Shown piece after piece: positions 10,780 through 24,500 of a DNA stretch of 64,000 nucleotides. A model generated the notes under the pieces. It searched no databases and was not told the DNA's origin. It worked only from the letters and a program-made list of their open reading frames with translations. The DNA comes from Endomychus coccineus (lineage: Eukaryota; Arthropoda; Insecta; Coleoptera; Endomychidae): the NCBI GenBank assembly GCA_958510875.1, contig OY294069.1, positions 4,712,001 through 4,776,000 on the forward strand, in the 5' to 3' direction. The first letter of the stretch is position 1. Each line of letters opens with the position of its first letter. Both the position numbers and the translations under genes were made by a program.

Positions 10780-11400
10780 AGCCTCAGGCGCTGTCCTCCT
10801 TTTGTCGACATGTCCGGCAAAAGCGGCCTCGGCGTACACCCATCGCCATAATGCGGTCCTACGGGTGCTGTATTACCATCTAAGGCACTCGTACAGAATA
10901 GGCCAAGAGCCGGTGCTACCTTACATGCCAGGAGATATAGAGACTGTTGTCGAAAGCAAGAAATGCCATTTCTGCAGGAATTAATCGATCCGACCGTCAG
11001 GTCCATATAAGCAAATAGGCCTGACGTTGTCCTCCTCGATAACCAAACCAAGACTATGTATGTCATCGAATTCTTTGCTCCGACAGAGAACAACGTTGTC
11101 TTGCAAGAGGAGGGAAAATAGTATCAAGATCTCCTATTATACCCAGGCCACAAGGTCGTATGAGTTGTTCTGATTATCGGTGTTTTGGCCGGAATTCGGT
11201 CTTCCCTTAAACAATTTCCAACTTAAAGATCATTCCGGTCCGCAAGAACTCTGCACAGATTTTGGTAGACCGGATGCAGAAGGCAGTCATTCTGATGGGT
11301 TGAATACGGCGACTTGAGGCCCACAATTCGGGAACTCGAAGCCACTTAAGGAGGAGAAGCTTCTATTAACGGATTAGGTTTTCTGGCCCGATTGCTGTGG
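10780..11400 (+). pseudogene. R2/NeSL-like retroposon C-terminal fragment (restriction-like endonuclease region)
   Basis: The plus strand gives CPAKAASAYTHRHNAVLRVL, then YYHLRHSYRIGQEPVLPYMP. After a frame change come KPDVVLLD and TMYVIEFFAPTENNVVLQEE, then a run resembling LKIIPVRKNSAQILVDRMQK. The order (a CP....YTHRHN knuckle-like motif, a D..L.D..... YV.EF.AP.E.N segment, and a tail with a late helix) resembles the restriction-like endonuclease end of site-specific or R2/NeSL-type non-LTR retrotransposons. Several stops and shifts break it. I am fairly sure it is retroposon coding sequence; assignment to the endonuclease class is an inference. Confidence 0.6.
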
Positions 11401-11419
11401 TGTCGTCAGAGCGCGCAGC

Positions 11420-12380
11420 AACCCCGTCCAGGTTTTTATCTAAAACAAAAAGTATACGGATGCCTTAGATGGTAATTATCAGCAATATTTTCAATGTAAT
11501 AGATTGAAATTCTTACTCTTAGAAACTCAAGAAAAAAAATAATTCTTGAGAATCTATTCACTATTATAGACTGAGATTATACAATTTTTACAGCTAATGC
11601 GCTCGACTATTTGAGCATTTTTTTTGAAACTCGAATTATTCAAATTGAATGGGCACTTATTCAACGGGTAATGCTAATTTTCCACAGCAAGTTCTGTGAC
11701 GTCCATCTTAACATATCCACATCCGTTCTGTCTGACATAATGTAACCATTGAGAAACGAATCAGTGCAAGAATCATATCGCTTAATTTTGAGGTGCTCAC
11801 ATCCTCTTTTGTGGGTAATTTGAGAAGCGATTCCGAGAAGGCTTAATAGGATATAGCTTCCACAGTTTCATTGAACGATTTCACTGTTTTAGGTTGCGGA
11901 GATATTCACTACAGTGAAATTAAACAAAAGAGCGATATATGTCTCTCGTCTTATGAATAAGAAATCGTTTCACCGATGATTCATATCCATTATAGTTCGT
12001 GTATACACATTATATCCTGTATATGTGAATGTAAATTAGAAGTCGCTAATTGAAGCAGGAATATATTATGTTATTATAATATGTAACCACATGTAGATAA
12101 CCAAGTATAACCTTCCATTGAATACCGCGTTTATCTATGCGATAAAAAAAGATTCTAGCAAATCTAAAATATGTTCATTATCTAAATAAGGAGTAGTAAA
12201 CATTCCTACATTGGTTTTATTTATAATTGATAATAATGAGTCAGCTTATCGTGTTGAGAGGCCAAGACGTAGATCTAAGTTATGTCATCTGAAGTCATTT
12301 TAAAATTCCCAAATTAAAGTTTATCTTGTTCAAAGAAATCGTAATGCACTATAATTTTCAATAACGATTCTTGACCCAGG
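11420..12380. other. No recognisable gene
   Basis: AT-rich sequence with no convincing coding frame or repeat. Confidence 0.5.
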
Positions 12381-12386
12381 TATGAA

Positions 12387-13590
12387 TTATATATGAATTC
12401 TCGAGAAATAGGTCACGCTAACATATATGCTCATTATTATCGTCTTTACGTACGTATCAGTCTCACGATCATCATCAGAAGACGTATCAATGTCTAAAAC
12501 ATGATTTCTTGAAACTAAATATATCGTCACAAGCGTCCTTATCGCACTAATTTCAATTAAAAATGCCCTCGTCGCCGAAAGAAACAGGAACACGAGTAAT
12601 TGAAATTGTAATACATTAATATTTTAGTATATGAATCAAGAATCCGCTGCTTAGCAATATTCTTATAAACTTTGAAGTCATATCAAATCACAGTATGTAA
12701 TACGACTAAAGGACTGAACCAAAAATATAACGCTCGAGTATCCACTTTCGAACCAGATGTTGAAGATTTATGAGGTAATAGAAAAAGGTTGTCAGACCGT
12801 ATTATAAATATTGCTAATTGAGCATTCTACCTAAAATATATCTTTAACATTATAAAGAGGCATGTAGGAATTTGCAAGGGTTTCAATTAATTAAGTAAGT
12901 ATAAATCTGACTTAATGATTGAATATCTGTTCTATGATTTACAGACTTGGAGTCACGCTTTATGTGAATCATCTCCAGAATAGATCTTTAATGATAATTA
13001 GTTTCCTTAGTTAAAATATTAACATTTTTGTAAACAAATTGATGGTTATAATCAAAGCAGTGTTTAGCAATGGCGGTGGAATTTTCTAAGTTTTTGTTTC
13101 TTGTACTATACTTATGGCCATACATTCTTGTTTGTGAATATTGTTTAGAGATTCCAATATAAGTTCCCTCGTAATCTAAACAATTTAATTTGTATGCTGT
13201 GTGGGTTTGTTTATCTTTAGGTATTAAAGGTTTTGAAAAATATTTCCCAACACAGTTGGTAGATTTATGCTAAATATTTATATCATACTTTTTAAAACAT
13301 TTCTCAATCTTCTCTGAGGTCTCCGGTAATGTTATAAAATTAACCATATTAGCGTTCATGTTATTTATATGACGTTCCATTATAGATTTTGTTTATTCTT
13401 TCTTTAATTTGAAAAATGTTTTTGGGTAGCCATTCATTTTCAGTGTGTTACGAACAATTTTTAAGTTTATGTGACGGTCCTCTGGGTGGGACAATATAAC
13501 CGCGCGATCTTTAAGGCTATTTATAACTTTTTTTATAACTTGTTGGTGCAACGTAATTGGAGTGAAGATAACGTTGTTCAAAGCTTATAA
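12387..13590 (-). mobile_element. Penelope-like element, 3' portion with reverse-transcriptase tail and GIY-YIG domain
   Basis: Minus strand. 13,581-13,393 encodes VIKKVINSLKDRAVILSHPE and RNTLKMNGYPKTFF, the RT-to-endonuclease connection typical of Penelope-like elements. After frame changes, 13,210-13,030 encodes KLNCLDYEGTYIGISKQYSQ, TRMYGHKYSTRNKN and STAIAKHCFDYNH, a clear GIY-YIG endonuclease (GTYIG, then R..GH). From about 13,020 to 12,387 runs the non-coding 3' part, ending in a decayed hammerhead motif. That 3' part is the same family as the palindrome at 42,650-43,945. Most of the reverse transcriptase is missing. An inverted copy of the terminal segment follows at 13,595-13,770. 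Confidence 0.78.
12441..12484 (-). ncRNA. Decayed hammerhead ribozyme
   Basis: Minus strand: stem I CGTCTT/AAGACG is perfect (6 bp) and CTGATGA is intact. The second core box reads GATA instead of GAAA, and stem II (GATC/GACT) has mismatches. It is therefore expected to be inactive; the intact relatives are at 42,733 and 43,847. Confidence 0.6.
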
Positions 13591-13594
13591 GAAT

Positions 13595-13770
13595 ATTGCT
13601 AAGCAGTGAATCCTTGATTCATATGCTAAAACATTAATGTGTTATAATTTCGATTACTCGTGTTTCTGTTCCTTTTGGCGACGTGGGCGTTTTCAAATGA
13701 AATAAGTGATATAAGGACGCCTTGTGATGATACAATTAATTCTAAAATTCTCCAAGAAATTAAGATGCTT
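13595..13770 (+). repeat. Inverted copy of the Penelope terminal segment
   Basis: This segment is the reverse complement, at moderate identity, of 12,500-12,660. Shared words include gcttagcaatattct, the tcgattactcgtgtttctgt region and the aaggacgc stretch. It lies at the 5' side of the Penelope fragment, so that fragment is bounded by inverted copies of its own terminal sequence, an arrangement reported for this class. Confidence 0.65.
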
Positions 13771-15180
13771 TAAAAGGTCCTATATCCAATCCAATCATGC
13801 CTTAAGTAGTCTATAAGATAAACTGGTTAAAAGAGAGTGACTATCTCAAAAAACTGTGCTAGAACTTCCAGATTTTTCTGCATTACAGATACAAAATAAA
13901 TAGATGGTTTAAACCCATAAATTTGAAAATTTCGAGTATCTAGAATGGATATAGTGGTTTACTTTGGGCTAACACTTTTACACCAAGCAACAAATGAAAG
14001 CATACAAAATTGTATACGCTTATAGATACGTATTTACAAGCTGAGCTTTTTGATTCTAAAAATATCAAAAACTGGATTGTACAAGTAGCAACGGTATATG
14101 TGTTTGAAAAAGGATAACTATGTTTACCTTCAAGGAAACATTTGGGACACCTATTACCCATTTGTAGTATCCACTCATTACCTGTTATAAGTATGTTTGC
14201 TACAAATATATTCATTTTTAACTATGGCTCTTATGAGGTCTTGTTTTTTTAAAGCACTGATTCAGGTCAACCTCCTCATCATCGTTCATTAACATCAGCT
14301 TTATGTTTAAACTGTCTGGCTTCTGGCACCTGAATAAATTATTTTTTTATCTCTGTACGATCTACTTAGACAATCACAGGAGTATGTAACATATGAATCA
14401 CTGGTAAGCAAAGGGTTTGCCTTGCGGTAGCCATATTACATTTAGTTTCACAGTTACCTGGTCTGAAAGTACATCTTAAAATGTACTGCTTCATCTTTCT
14501 TTGTAACAATCAAACGTTGGACTGTAGCATACTAGAAGAGTAAGCTATGGGCTAGAAGCTTCTATAACAATAATAATAATAATAATTAATTGCCTTCATT
14601 TTGTACAAAGTAAGAAGAAAATATAATGTAAAAGACAGAAAGGCGAAGTTTAGCTTATGCTACTCATACTTAACCTCTAACAAAAATAACAGAAAGGCTT
14701 AGAAGAAAGTATAAACTTACTTATCGAATTTTAAACTACCAAGAAGAAAGGATAAAATAAAATCTAATAATCTAATGTTTGTTACAGAAATGGAATAGAT
14801 TTATGCAATAGTGAATGAAATACTTCACAAACTGCAACTTTTGTAAGTCCAGTACCATCAATTTAAGTTTTCTCTTGAGAAAACCTTCTGAATGTTTTGA
14901 ACGTTGAGCTCTGCCATCAATTATTTAGATAAGAGCGGAAGAATCCCACCGCCGTATGATCTAAGCCGAGAAATTAAATTTTGGCAATCATAAGAACGTA
15001 GTCAATACTGTCAAAAGCCTTTGAGTAATCATCCTAGCGTCTGCGATGACAATGAAATAATAATCTTTTGGATAACGTGAAAAATGTAAAATTATAAACT
15101 GGAAACGTCTATAATTGTATTATCTCATAAGTTCTATTTTATAATAAACTATAAAAGAGTTCATCACACTTTGAATATGT
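13771..15180. other. No recognisable gene
   Basis: AT-rich, with an AAT microsatellite of about seven repeats near 14,566-14,586. The 91-codon minus frame at 13,940-14,215 shows nothing I recognise. Confidence 0.45.
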
Positions 15181-15181
15181 T

Positions 15182-15225
15182 AACTCTGATGATGGTTATA
15201 CGTGGTAGCTGAAAAGTCCCCAGTA
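15182..15225 (+). ncRNA. Decayed hammerhead ribozyme fragment
   Basis: CTGATGA (15,186-15,192), then the same extra T, a stem II of GGTTA with TAGCT (five pairs, two wobble), and GAAA. The base that should pair with the last A before cleavage is C instead of U. ACT/AGT of stem I is kept. The element body is gone; this is an isolated Penelope tail just before the serpin gene. Confidence 0.5.
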
Positions 15226-15526
15226 TTATTAGTGGATAAAGATGATTGTTTCTTATTCGTATTTTAATTCTGTTTTATATTTAGATAAAATGCAAAAGCA
15301 TATCTGATATAATATCAAAGTATGCTCATTAATCAGGACGTCACTCTCGATTTCGCGTTATCTTGTAGTTCCCTACGTCACTGGTAATATCCACAGACGC
15401 CTTGAGAAAGTCTTTTTATTGTAGGTCATATAGTCGTAACTTTCTCTACATTTATTCGGCAGTACGTTAGTTTAGTTGGCAAACATTGATCAACACAGTG
15501 CACGTTATATTTGTTACAGCAGTAAA

Positions 15527-18500
15527 ATGAAGATAACCTTTGGTCTGGTGGCGGTGTTTTGTGTGACGAGCTTACGGGCACAAGTACAGCTAGATTGCCT
15601 TGGTGGCGGCCTTACAGTGAGCAGAGATGGACACAAGAATCTATATACAGGCCAGCAGGATTTTTCGCTGGCTCTTCTTCAAGCCATCAACACTCTTATG
15701 CCAAATGATAACTTATTCTTCTCACCGTATTCCACCTATCATGCTCTTCTCATCGCTTACTTCATCGCTGGGAATCAGACGGAGAATTTCCTGAGAAAAA
15801 CTCTCAGGCTCGACAGCACCCACGTAAGTATTAGAAGTTCTTTCATAGGAGCGTGTGTTCTGTTAACATTAATTTGTACTGACAGACAGCGTTCAGTACA
15901 AATTCAAAAATCAACAACACATTCAGTTTTGTGAAATCGACGATAAATGGTTTATTGTATGGGCATTTTTACTCAGAGATTGCATTTGGACACAATCTAG
16001 ACCGTCTTTAGTGTTTTTGTTCAGTCATAAGATGATTCAGAGAATCGCTTTTTAAAACAATGTAAAAATTTTACGCTTCTAGTGAAACATTTCGCCTAGT
16101 TGAAAACTATTAATTTCAACTTAAAATTTCACTGATTTGATAACGATTTATCAACGGTAAATCACAGAGTTTATTTTAACCCAATATATGTGCCTAAACT
16201 GCGAAAGTTATATTGAGTTGAAGATGCACGTTTCACTTAGGTCGCGCCTCAAGATATTTTCCAGTTCCTCACTTTCTCTCACGGGTGGTCTAACGTCTAC
16301 AACTTTTGTTTGGTGAACTGTTAGTAACTGTTCGTAACATGCCCTCGTGGAATTGGAACGTATTTTATTTGTAAATAAGCGCGTATAAGAGTGTTGAGAC
16401 TGAATAAAGTGTGTTGCAATATGGCATCCTAAGTGAATCTTCATATTGGTTCTTTCAGTGTTTTGTGTCGTACGTACAGTTTACTGACGTTTGATAGTTT
16501 AATCACTTAAGCCGAGTAAATGTTGTACTGCTGACTGCAAGGGAAATTACAACAATGTTTAGTTTTCTTTAAAAACTACGGAAACAATGGATATCGGCTG
16601 TCCCTGTGAAAGATTTCATGGTAGCAACAATAACAGAACAAGTTTCTCGTAATGATATCACAGTGAGTGTAAATTCTTTCAATTATTTTGAAATTAGAAC
16701 AAATTGAATACAAAATATGCACATTCTCAAATATATAAGGAATAATTGGCTTAATTCAAAACACAATCAAATTATACAACTTTGACTCGGGAGACGAGAA
16801 GATTGCCTCATTTTATGCCAAAAAAAATGCATGAACTAAAACATGAAGTATTCAAATTTGGATCTTTTCATCGAAACAGAGTATGGAAAAACAAAAAATC
16901 TCTGACGTATACTCCATTTTTCAATGTGCTAGAAAACACTAAATGGGCTCACGACCTCGAATCGACTTCGGATCGGAGCCAAAAATCGCGTACCACTATT
17001 TCCAACATCTTTGGCTTCAAACATTTTTTTCATACAACTCATAGTTTTCTCTCAAAACGCAAAAAATCGAAAAATTGACATATTTTGGACCCAAAAAATG
17101 CCCATAGTTTTTCAAGAGCACAGGGTTAATCCAAACGAACGAACTGTAAATGAAAAATACCACAATCGGGCATGAATAATTTTCTAACTAAAAAACATGT
17201 ATTATCAAATACAATTTGATATAATAAAAAACGATAATGACAATAAAATTTTAAACGATCAATTAGATATGTGTCACAGGTTTCTGTTTGATGTCTTGAT
17301 AACGTAAAATTCCCCCTAATTCTCTTGTGCTTTCCTAGTACGCCTCCGCATTAAAATTCCCTTATCACACTACCTCATAATCCAATTTCAATTATACAGT
17401 TCTTAAAATGTATTTCCCCAACCAAAACCCTGCTTGTTTCCTGTGTCTCATATTGTACCATAAATATCCAAAATTATTCATATTTTCATACATTACTATC
17501 GTTTGATGATGACACGCTAATGGTTGAAACTATAGTCACGATTTGTTTCTATAATATATGTGATAAAAAACAAATAACATCCATTAAATAGTGGAGAAAT
17601 ACTGTTATTTTTGAGGTTTCTAATGTGATGTCATAAATAATTAAATTTTTTCCGCTTACATTGCAAACGCAGGCTGAACCCTACGAGATATATCAAAATA
17701 ATGTACTAAGTATTGTACACATTGAAAAGGTCTACAGAAAACTCCGCGATGGTATATGTATATCTTCTATGGTTATCCCACAATACTATTTTTACTTTTT
17801 ACGACAAATAATGGCTAATTTTCGAAGCGATTTTAACCAATACAGCATTAATCCTTATCCAATTAAATACCTTAAATACATTGTTGATTTAATATAGATC
17901 TATATGGCCCTTTACAGCATATGATTTAAATGAATATTTTCGAAGATATTACAGATTTAAAAATTGCGGGACGTAGCGTTTGCGGCAGTACCGGCCGGAG
18001 CGGGCCGCTATGTTTTTATATACAACGTTCACAGTTTTTCTGTAGTGTACTTAGTATCAGCATTGCACCTGTGCGAAGCCGGGGCGGGTCGCTAGTATTC
18101 ATATATTTTGAAAAAGCATTCGACCCAATTATCCACAAAAATGGTTTGTTAAGCTAGAAAAGTATGGCTTTCGTGGAGTAACGTATGATCTAGTAAAGTT
18201 TTATCTCTCTGAAAGGCAACGATTTGTTCACATCAGCAACTGTAAAAGTACATTCAAAATTGTTGAATATGGTGGACCCCAAGGAACCGTATTAAGGCCA
18301 CTTTAATTCACAACTTATTTGAATGAACATTTCAATTTTCTCATGCGTATAGAGACATAACTAGGTTTGCAGACATGATAATCAGGAAAAATTGTTGCCC
18401 CGATTACAACATTTCCCCTTACACTATATACTGGTTCGATCATAGTGGGTTTATTGTTCGGAGGTATGGTACGCGTATTGAGGGAAATCAAAAAACTTGA

Positions 18501-21500
18501 TCGACTTTCTTACGAAACTTAATTTCAGAGGTCATGGCTAGAACACACTGGCATTACTGAAAACATATCAATCTGGTTGATTATCTTCGAGCTGTTTTTT
18601 TTTGCCATGGATGCTAGTCCATTATATATCCACTCGATAACTCTAGACCCCTGTACTAGTTTGTAGTATTGTAGTTCTTCACCTGTTGGCTACTTACTCA
18701 TTGGGCAGCGACCAGTTTCAGGCTTGGTTCTTATTCCATTTGAGTTGTTCTTCAGCTCTGTTTCTCTGATGAATGTTTCTCCCGTGGTATATGCAAGGAG
18801 GTTTATTTCAGCACTCTCTTTGTTGTCGTTTGAGCCAGTGGTGGAATGTTGAGAGAGAACATACACTTCCGCATTTTTCTTGAAGGTTATAGACATAAGG
18901 AAAGACCACACTAGGCAATGAGTTTCCCAATTTCGCAATAAGATAAAAAAATTAAGTCTGGTAGAAAGAAGTTCGGCAGGTCTTCATGGCTAGCTTGAGC
19001 TCTTCAAGTTCGCCTAACTGGAATCTCTCATAGTGGAATAACAGACGAGGTTTCTGATGAATTCGTAAGTGTGACATCTTCAATCAGACGAATAGCTTTC
19101 TTCTGGATATAATCCAAGACTTCATAGGAATAATTGTACATGACCTTCCTGGAGATGACGTAAGCTTGAGTTTTGGTTGCATTAAACTGTACTAGATCAT
19201 CAGATCCCCATTTCAAAATCGTTGCCAGGTCTCCATTAATTGCGTCAACCTGTCTCTGTCTCGCTCATCTGGCTTAATTGGATGGTATAGGCTCTCTAGA
19301 TGAGAAAGCGGTATGATATGTACCATCATCTGCAAAGCTGTCGACGGAACAGATGATCACTTCCAACAGGTCGTTGATATGAAGTAGAAACAAAGCTGGT
19401 GCCAAGACAGGTTCCTATCGAACACCAGCGTTAACAGTCATCGTCCTATCGAATCCACATGAATGTTATTTTGTTGTGTTTTACCAGAGCGCCTAATTCT
19501 TCATGGCATTCCCATAGTTTTGATGTCACTATTGGGTTCAAGAGAGCGCACAGTGACTATACACTGTCTGTGCATATTCTGATCCATGCGTTACACAATT
19601 CTCTCTTGTAGTTTCTTTCATCCGCTGAATTCGGACGTGTGTATTCCCAATGAGATACTCAGTTGAGAGTTTCTTCCCTCAATATATATTCCAGCACCAG
19701 CGAATCAGTTCTTTTCTTGGGTTTGGACGGTATGTATACCATGTTCTAAGCTAGCTGCTTTACAACATGAAGACGGATTTGAAATAGCATGATCTATGAG
19801 CTTCAATATTGAAATCAAGGTAGTACGACGATCCGAGAGGCTTTGGTTCATGGCATTTACTATGAACTCAAGGTAATAGTAATTTGTTGAACAAAAAGGC
19901 CATACTGAAGTGATCATTATGAATAGTATAATTAACATTGTCGTCGATATCAATAAAGCTAAAACCGATATCGTGCACATTTTCTTTTCTGAATACCAAG
20001 ATAACGTTTGTTCTTCATTTGATAGAAAAAAACAGGTTTCCCTAACATCGGATCATTAACTTATTTCACTAACTCGCTTTTACTAGCTGTTATCCTCTGA
20101 TAATAATACATAGAAACTGCAGCTACAATTAATTTCAATAAAATATAGCTTAGTGAACCGACGTAAAAAAAATGTATTGCATTATGAACGTTTCAACTCT
20201 CATAAACACAATTGCATCCAAACAAATTAATAGTTAACAATTGAAAATTACTTTTCTAGTACCTAGTTCATTATAATTTTTATGAAATACCGTAAATCCT
20301 GTTGTGGTATTTTGAATGACAAAAACTACAATTTCGATTGTGTAATATATGCAGCTCTATGATGTTGCATTAATTTATATTACCAAGGCCATGAAGCCTT
20401 GACCACGTTAAAAACAATATAACCAGTGGTACGGAAACTTCACTTTTACACTTCCATTATGTAAAGCTGAACATAAATAATGTCAGGTTAGCGCTGCTCA
20501 ATGTCAATACCCATCTAGATACATATCCGTGAAGAGATTACGTTATAAGAGAGAGAAAAAAAACTTACGATCAACTGCGTGATGGAACAAATTCACCAAG
20601 TCTGGAAAAACCAGACGGTTTAGATTAACTTTGTTTTTATACCACTTCTAATAATAACATGGAAACGTCACTGTAGTTGCAACACTGAAGTGTCTTCATC
20701 AAACAGATACAAAATTACAGTGGCGGCTCGTGAATTATGAAAGAGGGTTGGCATAAGAAAAAATCGCTAATTTGGTTTAAAATAGTGTCACATACTTCCT
20801 TAGCGATAACAGCTCTGTTATCTCCAGCTGTCGTTTTTTGTCCTAGCAGGTTCTTCATTGTTGCGTTCTTGATTGTCATTGTCAGTAGAATTTCTAATTC
20901 TAATAATTTGCTGTTGGAATTGATCATTTGTCTTTTGCAGTTGAGCACTGTTAATCCCGCGCATTTGAGTCTGATTAAATAATATTTCAACATGTGGCAT
21001 GATGGAATGAAATATTTTCAACCAGTAGAGAAATTCCGGGCAATTCAAATGTTTCAATAAACCACTTGCTTCACTAATAATAACTGAATCCATCCCATCT
21101 TCGTCAATAATTCTGTCTAAACATTCTTTGAAAGAATCCTGGTGTTCAAATAATGTTCTACTTTTGAAAATCCAGTGTGTAAGAACAACGCGTGGTAATC
21201 TACGTTTGACTATTTCATCAAAAATTACCGTTCGTTGAAAATGTCTGCAAATTTGCAGAGAAAAAATTTACTTTTTATTGCACTGTGCCGCGTTCAATAA
21301 TTAAATTAAAATGATGCGCGTAACAGTGAATATAACGTGCATATGGAAATGTTCTTTTGATAATGGCTTGGACACCATTTGTCTTACTACTCATCACCGA
21401 CGACCCATCGTAACTTTGAGCGATTAGTTCATTGTTATCAGACCCAGAAGGAGAATTTAAAATAGTTTGCAATTCATTCAGCAATGTTTTTGCTAATACA

Positions 21501-24500
21501 TCAGCATTATGTCCACCGAGCTTAAAAAAAGACCAAAAGCATTCGAAAATTTGTTCATTAAACACGTATTGAATAATAACAACCATTTGCTGACGAGTGA
21601 CGACTAGAAGAGTCTGTAGTTTCATCTACCCCCAAAGCAATGAAATTTGCAGATTTAATACCTTTAAATATTTCCTGCTTATAAATTTGCAACATTGCAT
21701 CTAGCAATTCGTTCTGAATAGTTTTTAGACGCCTTTAAGTACTTGTGAACCCGAACCTTTCTTATGTATTGCAAGCACAGCGTCTAATTCAGCTGCAAAG
21801 TTGATTGAGCCTCCATAAATACCTTATCATGGCCTCGCAACGCCAATTCAAACGCTCAGTTCAGACTTCACGTCTTCGAATTGAATTCACATACCTGTAC
21901 ACTATAAAGGCAATAGGTTTACTGTAGATACGTTGCTTTGTGCCACAAACCGACGGTATAAGCGCCTATGGCGAAGATAACCGTAGTCAGCTGAATCATA
22001 TTGTATTAGGTACACTTCAGAACGTTCCTCGGAACATTGTTTTGAGCGTTAGAATTGCATGCGCCCTTTCGCTTGAAGTGCGGAATAAAATAAAAGACTG
22101 AATTACATGCGAATTTCTTTCTGTTTATCTTGGTGGTTGGATGGCCACGTGCCCTTGTGCCCTTTAGTACCAGCCGCCACTGCGAAATTATAATTTTGTA
22201 TCTTCCATTTGGTCATAATGTAACGGTTTCTACCATCGATTTTTTAGTTTACATTTGTTTTGTGAATAGTAAATGAATTCAGAAGTTGTTGTCAGGTTGA
22301 ATAAGGCATGAATGACGATTTTACCTTGAATAAATCGAGTGTGGCGTCTACGTCACATTCCTAAAATAATTTCCAATAAATAAAGACAGGAATTAGCATT
22401 TGAGATGATACGATCGGGCTGGTCCATAATGGCCGCTTTTGTTATTCCCGTTTCGACCAATGGCGTAACGTAGGCGAGGTTGCTTATTCATATTTCATAA
22501 TATTATGGTGCTTGTTGTAGAACAACGTAATATCATCCATTGATTTTTGTTATATACTTTGACTACCTTCAATGTTCGACGAACATCGTGTGAGCCAGCA
22601 GTGGAATGTAGGTAGAGGAGATAGGCATTCGTATTTTTCTTGAAGGTAACGAGTTCTACAACTTCGCTGTTCGATAAAAAAAAACTAAGTCTGGAAGGAA
22701 GAAATTCGGCAAAGTCTCGAGCATGACAATGAAATGGTGACTAGTATAAGCTCGTCTAGTCCACTTATCTGAAATCTCCCGTGGTGGAACAACAGACGAG
22801 ATTTCTGATGAACACCGACCATGGAAATATCTATAGAAAAGGGAGAGATCTCCCACCTTTCTACGATGTTGATGTAGAGATGGCAATGAGCTCGAATAGC
22901 TCTCTTCTGGATAGAATCCAGAGCTTCAACGTATGTTTGGGAGCCGAACACCAAACATGTGAACAGTACTCAAAGACAGGTCGAATCTGTGCTTTGTAAA
23001 TTATGAGGAGCTGCTGGGATGTAAAGTAGCTCTTTGCATGGAATGGAAAACCAAATTTTTTTAAGCGGTTTTCGCTTATTATAAAATGTATTATCTTACC
23101 GAACCGCTAATCAACAAGTTACAGTTTACCATTTGAAAGTTCAATCAACATCCAAATACTGAGAGTACTGGCATGTAAATACACTAAAACATCTCGTTTT
23201 GCGTCATATTGACGTAAGTAAAAATCTGTCCAACATCTACAACCGTTCACATATTTACTGCAATAAACTCTTATCAGCACAAGTGGTTATAAGACCAGGT
23301 AGTGTTACAAGAATATTAAAAACAAATTACTGGTCGAGCGAGCGAAGCGAATCCAGTGCAGCCGATAGCTGATGCCCCAATCTTTGATTTAAACTGGTCT
23401 GATAAAAAATTACGTCAAACGAAGGCGTCTATATTATGAAAATCTATATAATCGTGCTTTTATTAGTTTACCGCGGCCCTAGGAACGATAGACAATACTT
23501 CCGATCATATTTTAAGCATGATTATGACTCATTTTCATGTATGCAAGGCGAAAAAATCCAAATAATCCCTCATAATCGCAGAAACAAATGTAAATACTGG
23601 TTATATTGCGAATCGCTTCAAATTTGCCTCTTCAAGATGCGACTTCCACCTTCAATGTTTCATATACAGGCTACTTCATTTCATTTGATCGAAGATATCG
23701 AAATTAATTATTAAATTATCTACCAGTTTAAGTGTGTAGAAAATCATTATCAGTTATTTTTACCAGAATTCGTAATAAAACTTGCGGCTGCCATCATTTT
23801 GGGCGGTATGATATTCGTCACAATGTGATTACGGAGACTGGCGAAGGTCTCAGATAAATTTTAAGGGTGCTTGAAACTTGTCAGACAGAGCTTTCTTTCG
23901 TAAGAACAGAAAGAATGATCATTACGGGTAATTAAATATTTATTGCTTATTAAGGCTAGGCAGGGCCTTTAGTTACCAATCTTTTCAAAATTCAAAATCT
24001 CGTTTGTGAAAGAAATTATTAGTGAACGCGGAAACACCCAAATAGTGTCGGAAAATTATAAGTTTTCTAAACATCGATCTTCAACTAATGAAACTGTCTG
24101 GAGGTGCATCAAACGGCCTATAAATTCAAGATACTTGTGTATACCATTGGGAGAATCGAGTAGTTTTGTTGTAACAACATTAAAAAATCAACATAATCAC
24201 GAACCTGGAAAAAAAATAGCTAGACAAGTTCTTAGTGTTGCCTGCAAAAGAAAAGCGGAAGAAGAACCTACAGAGAGACCAACTAAATTATTGCACAAAG
24301 AATTAGCTTCAAATGGTTGTCCCTCAGATTTTTCTTCAGAAACATTGACTTTCCGGGACTTAAAATGCGTGAAAGGAAATATGTACAATAGACGTTGCAA
24401 AACATTGTCAACTTTGTTGCTCTGCCAACGAAGTTCGCCCTAATCTGCAAGAACATTCTTGCAAAACATCAAGACAGGAAAATTTTGTTCTGGATAATGA

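Noticed and set aside
10707..11093. 128-codon minus frame opposite the R2/NeSL-like fragment
   Set aside because: It is the antisense shadow of the plus-strand retroposon frame.
16208..16444. 78-codon minus-strand frame in serpin intron 1
   Set aside because: No domain, no start context and no supporting flank; likely chance in AT-rich DNA.
16782..17078. 98-codon plus frame rich in K, F and H
   Set aside because: Low-complexity composition with no recognisable motif; treated as chance.
17500..17540. tttgatgatgacacgctaatggttgaaact as a hammerhead
   Set aside because: The core reads TTGATGA, stem II does not pair, and no stem I forms.
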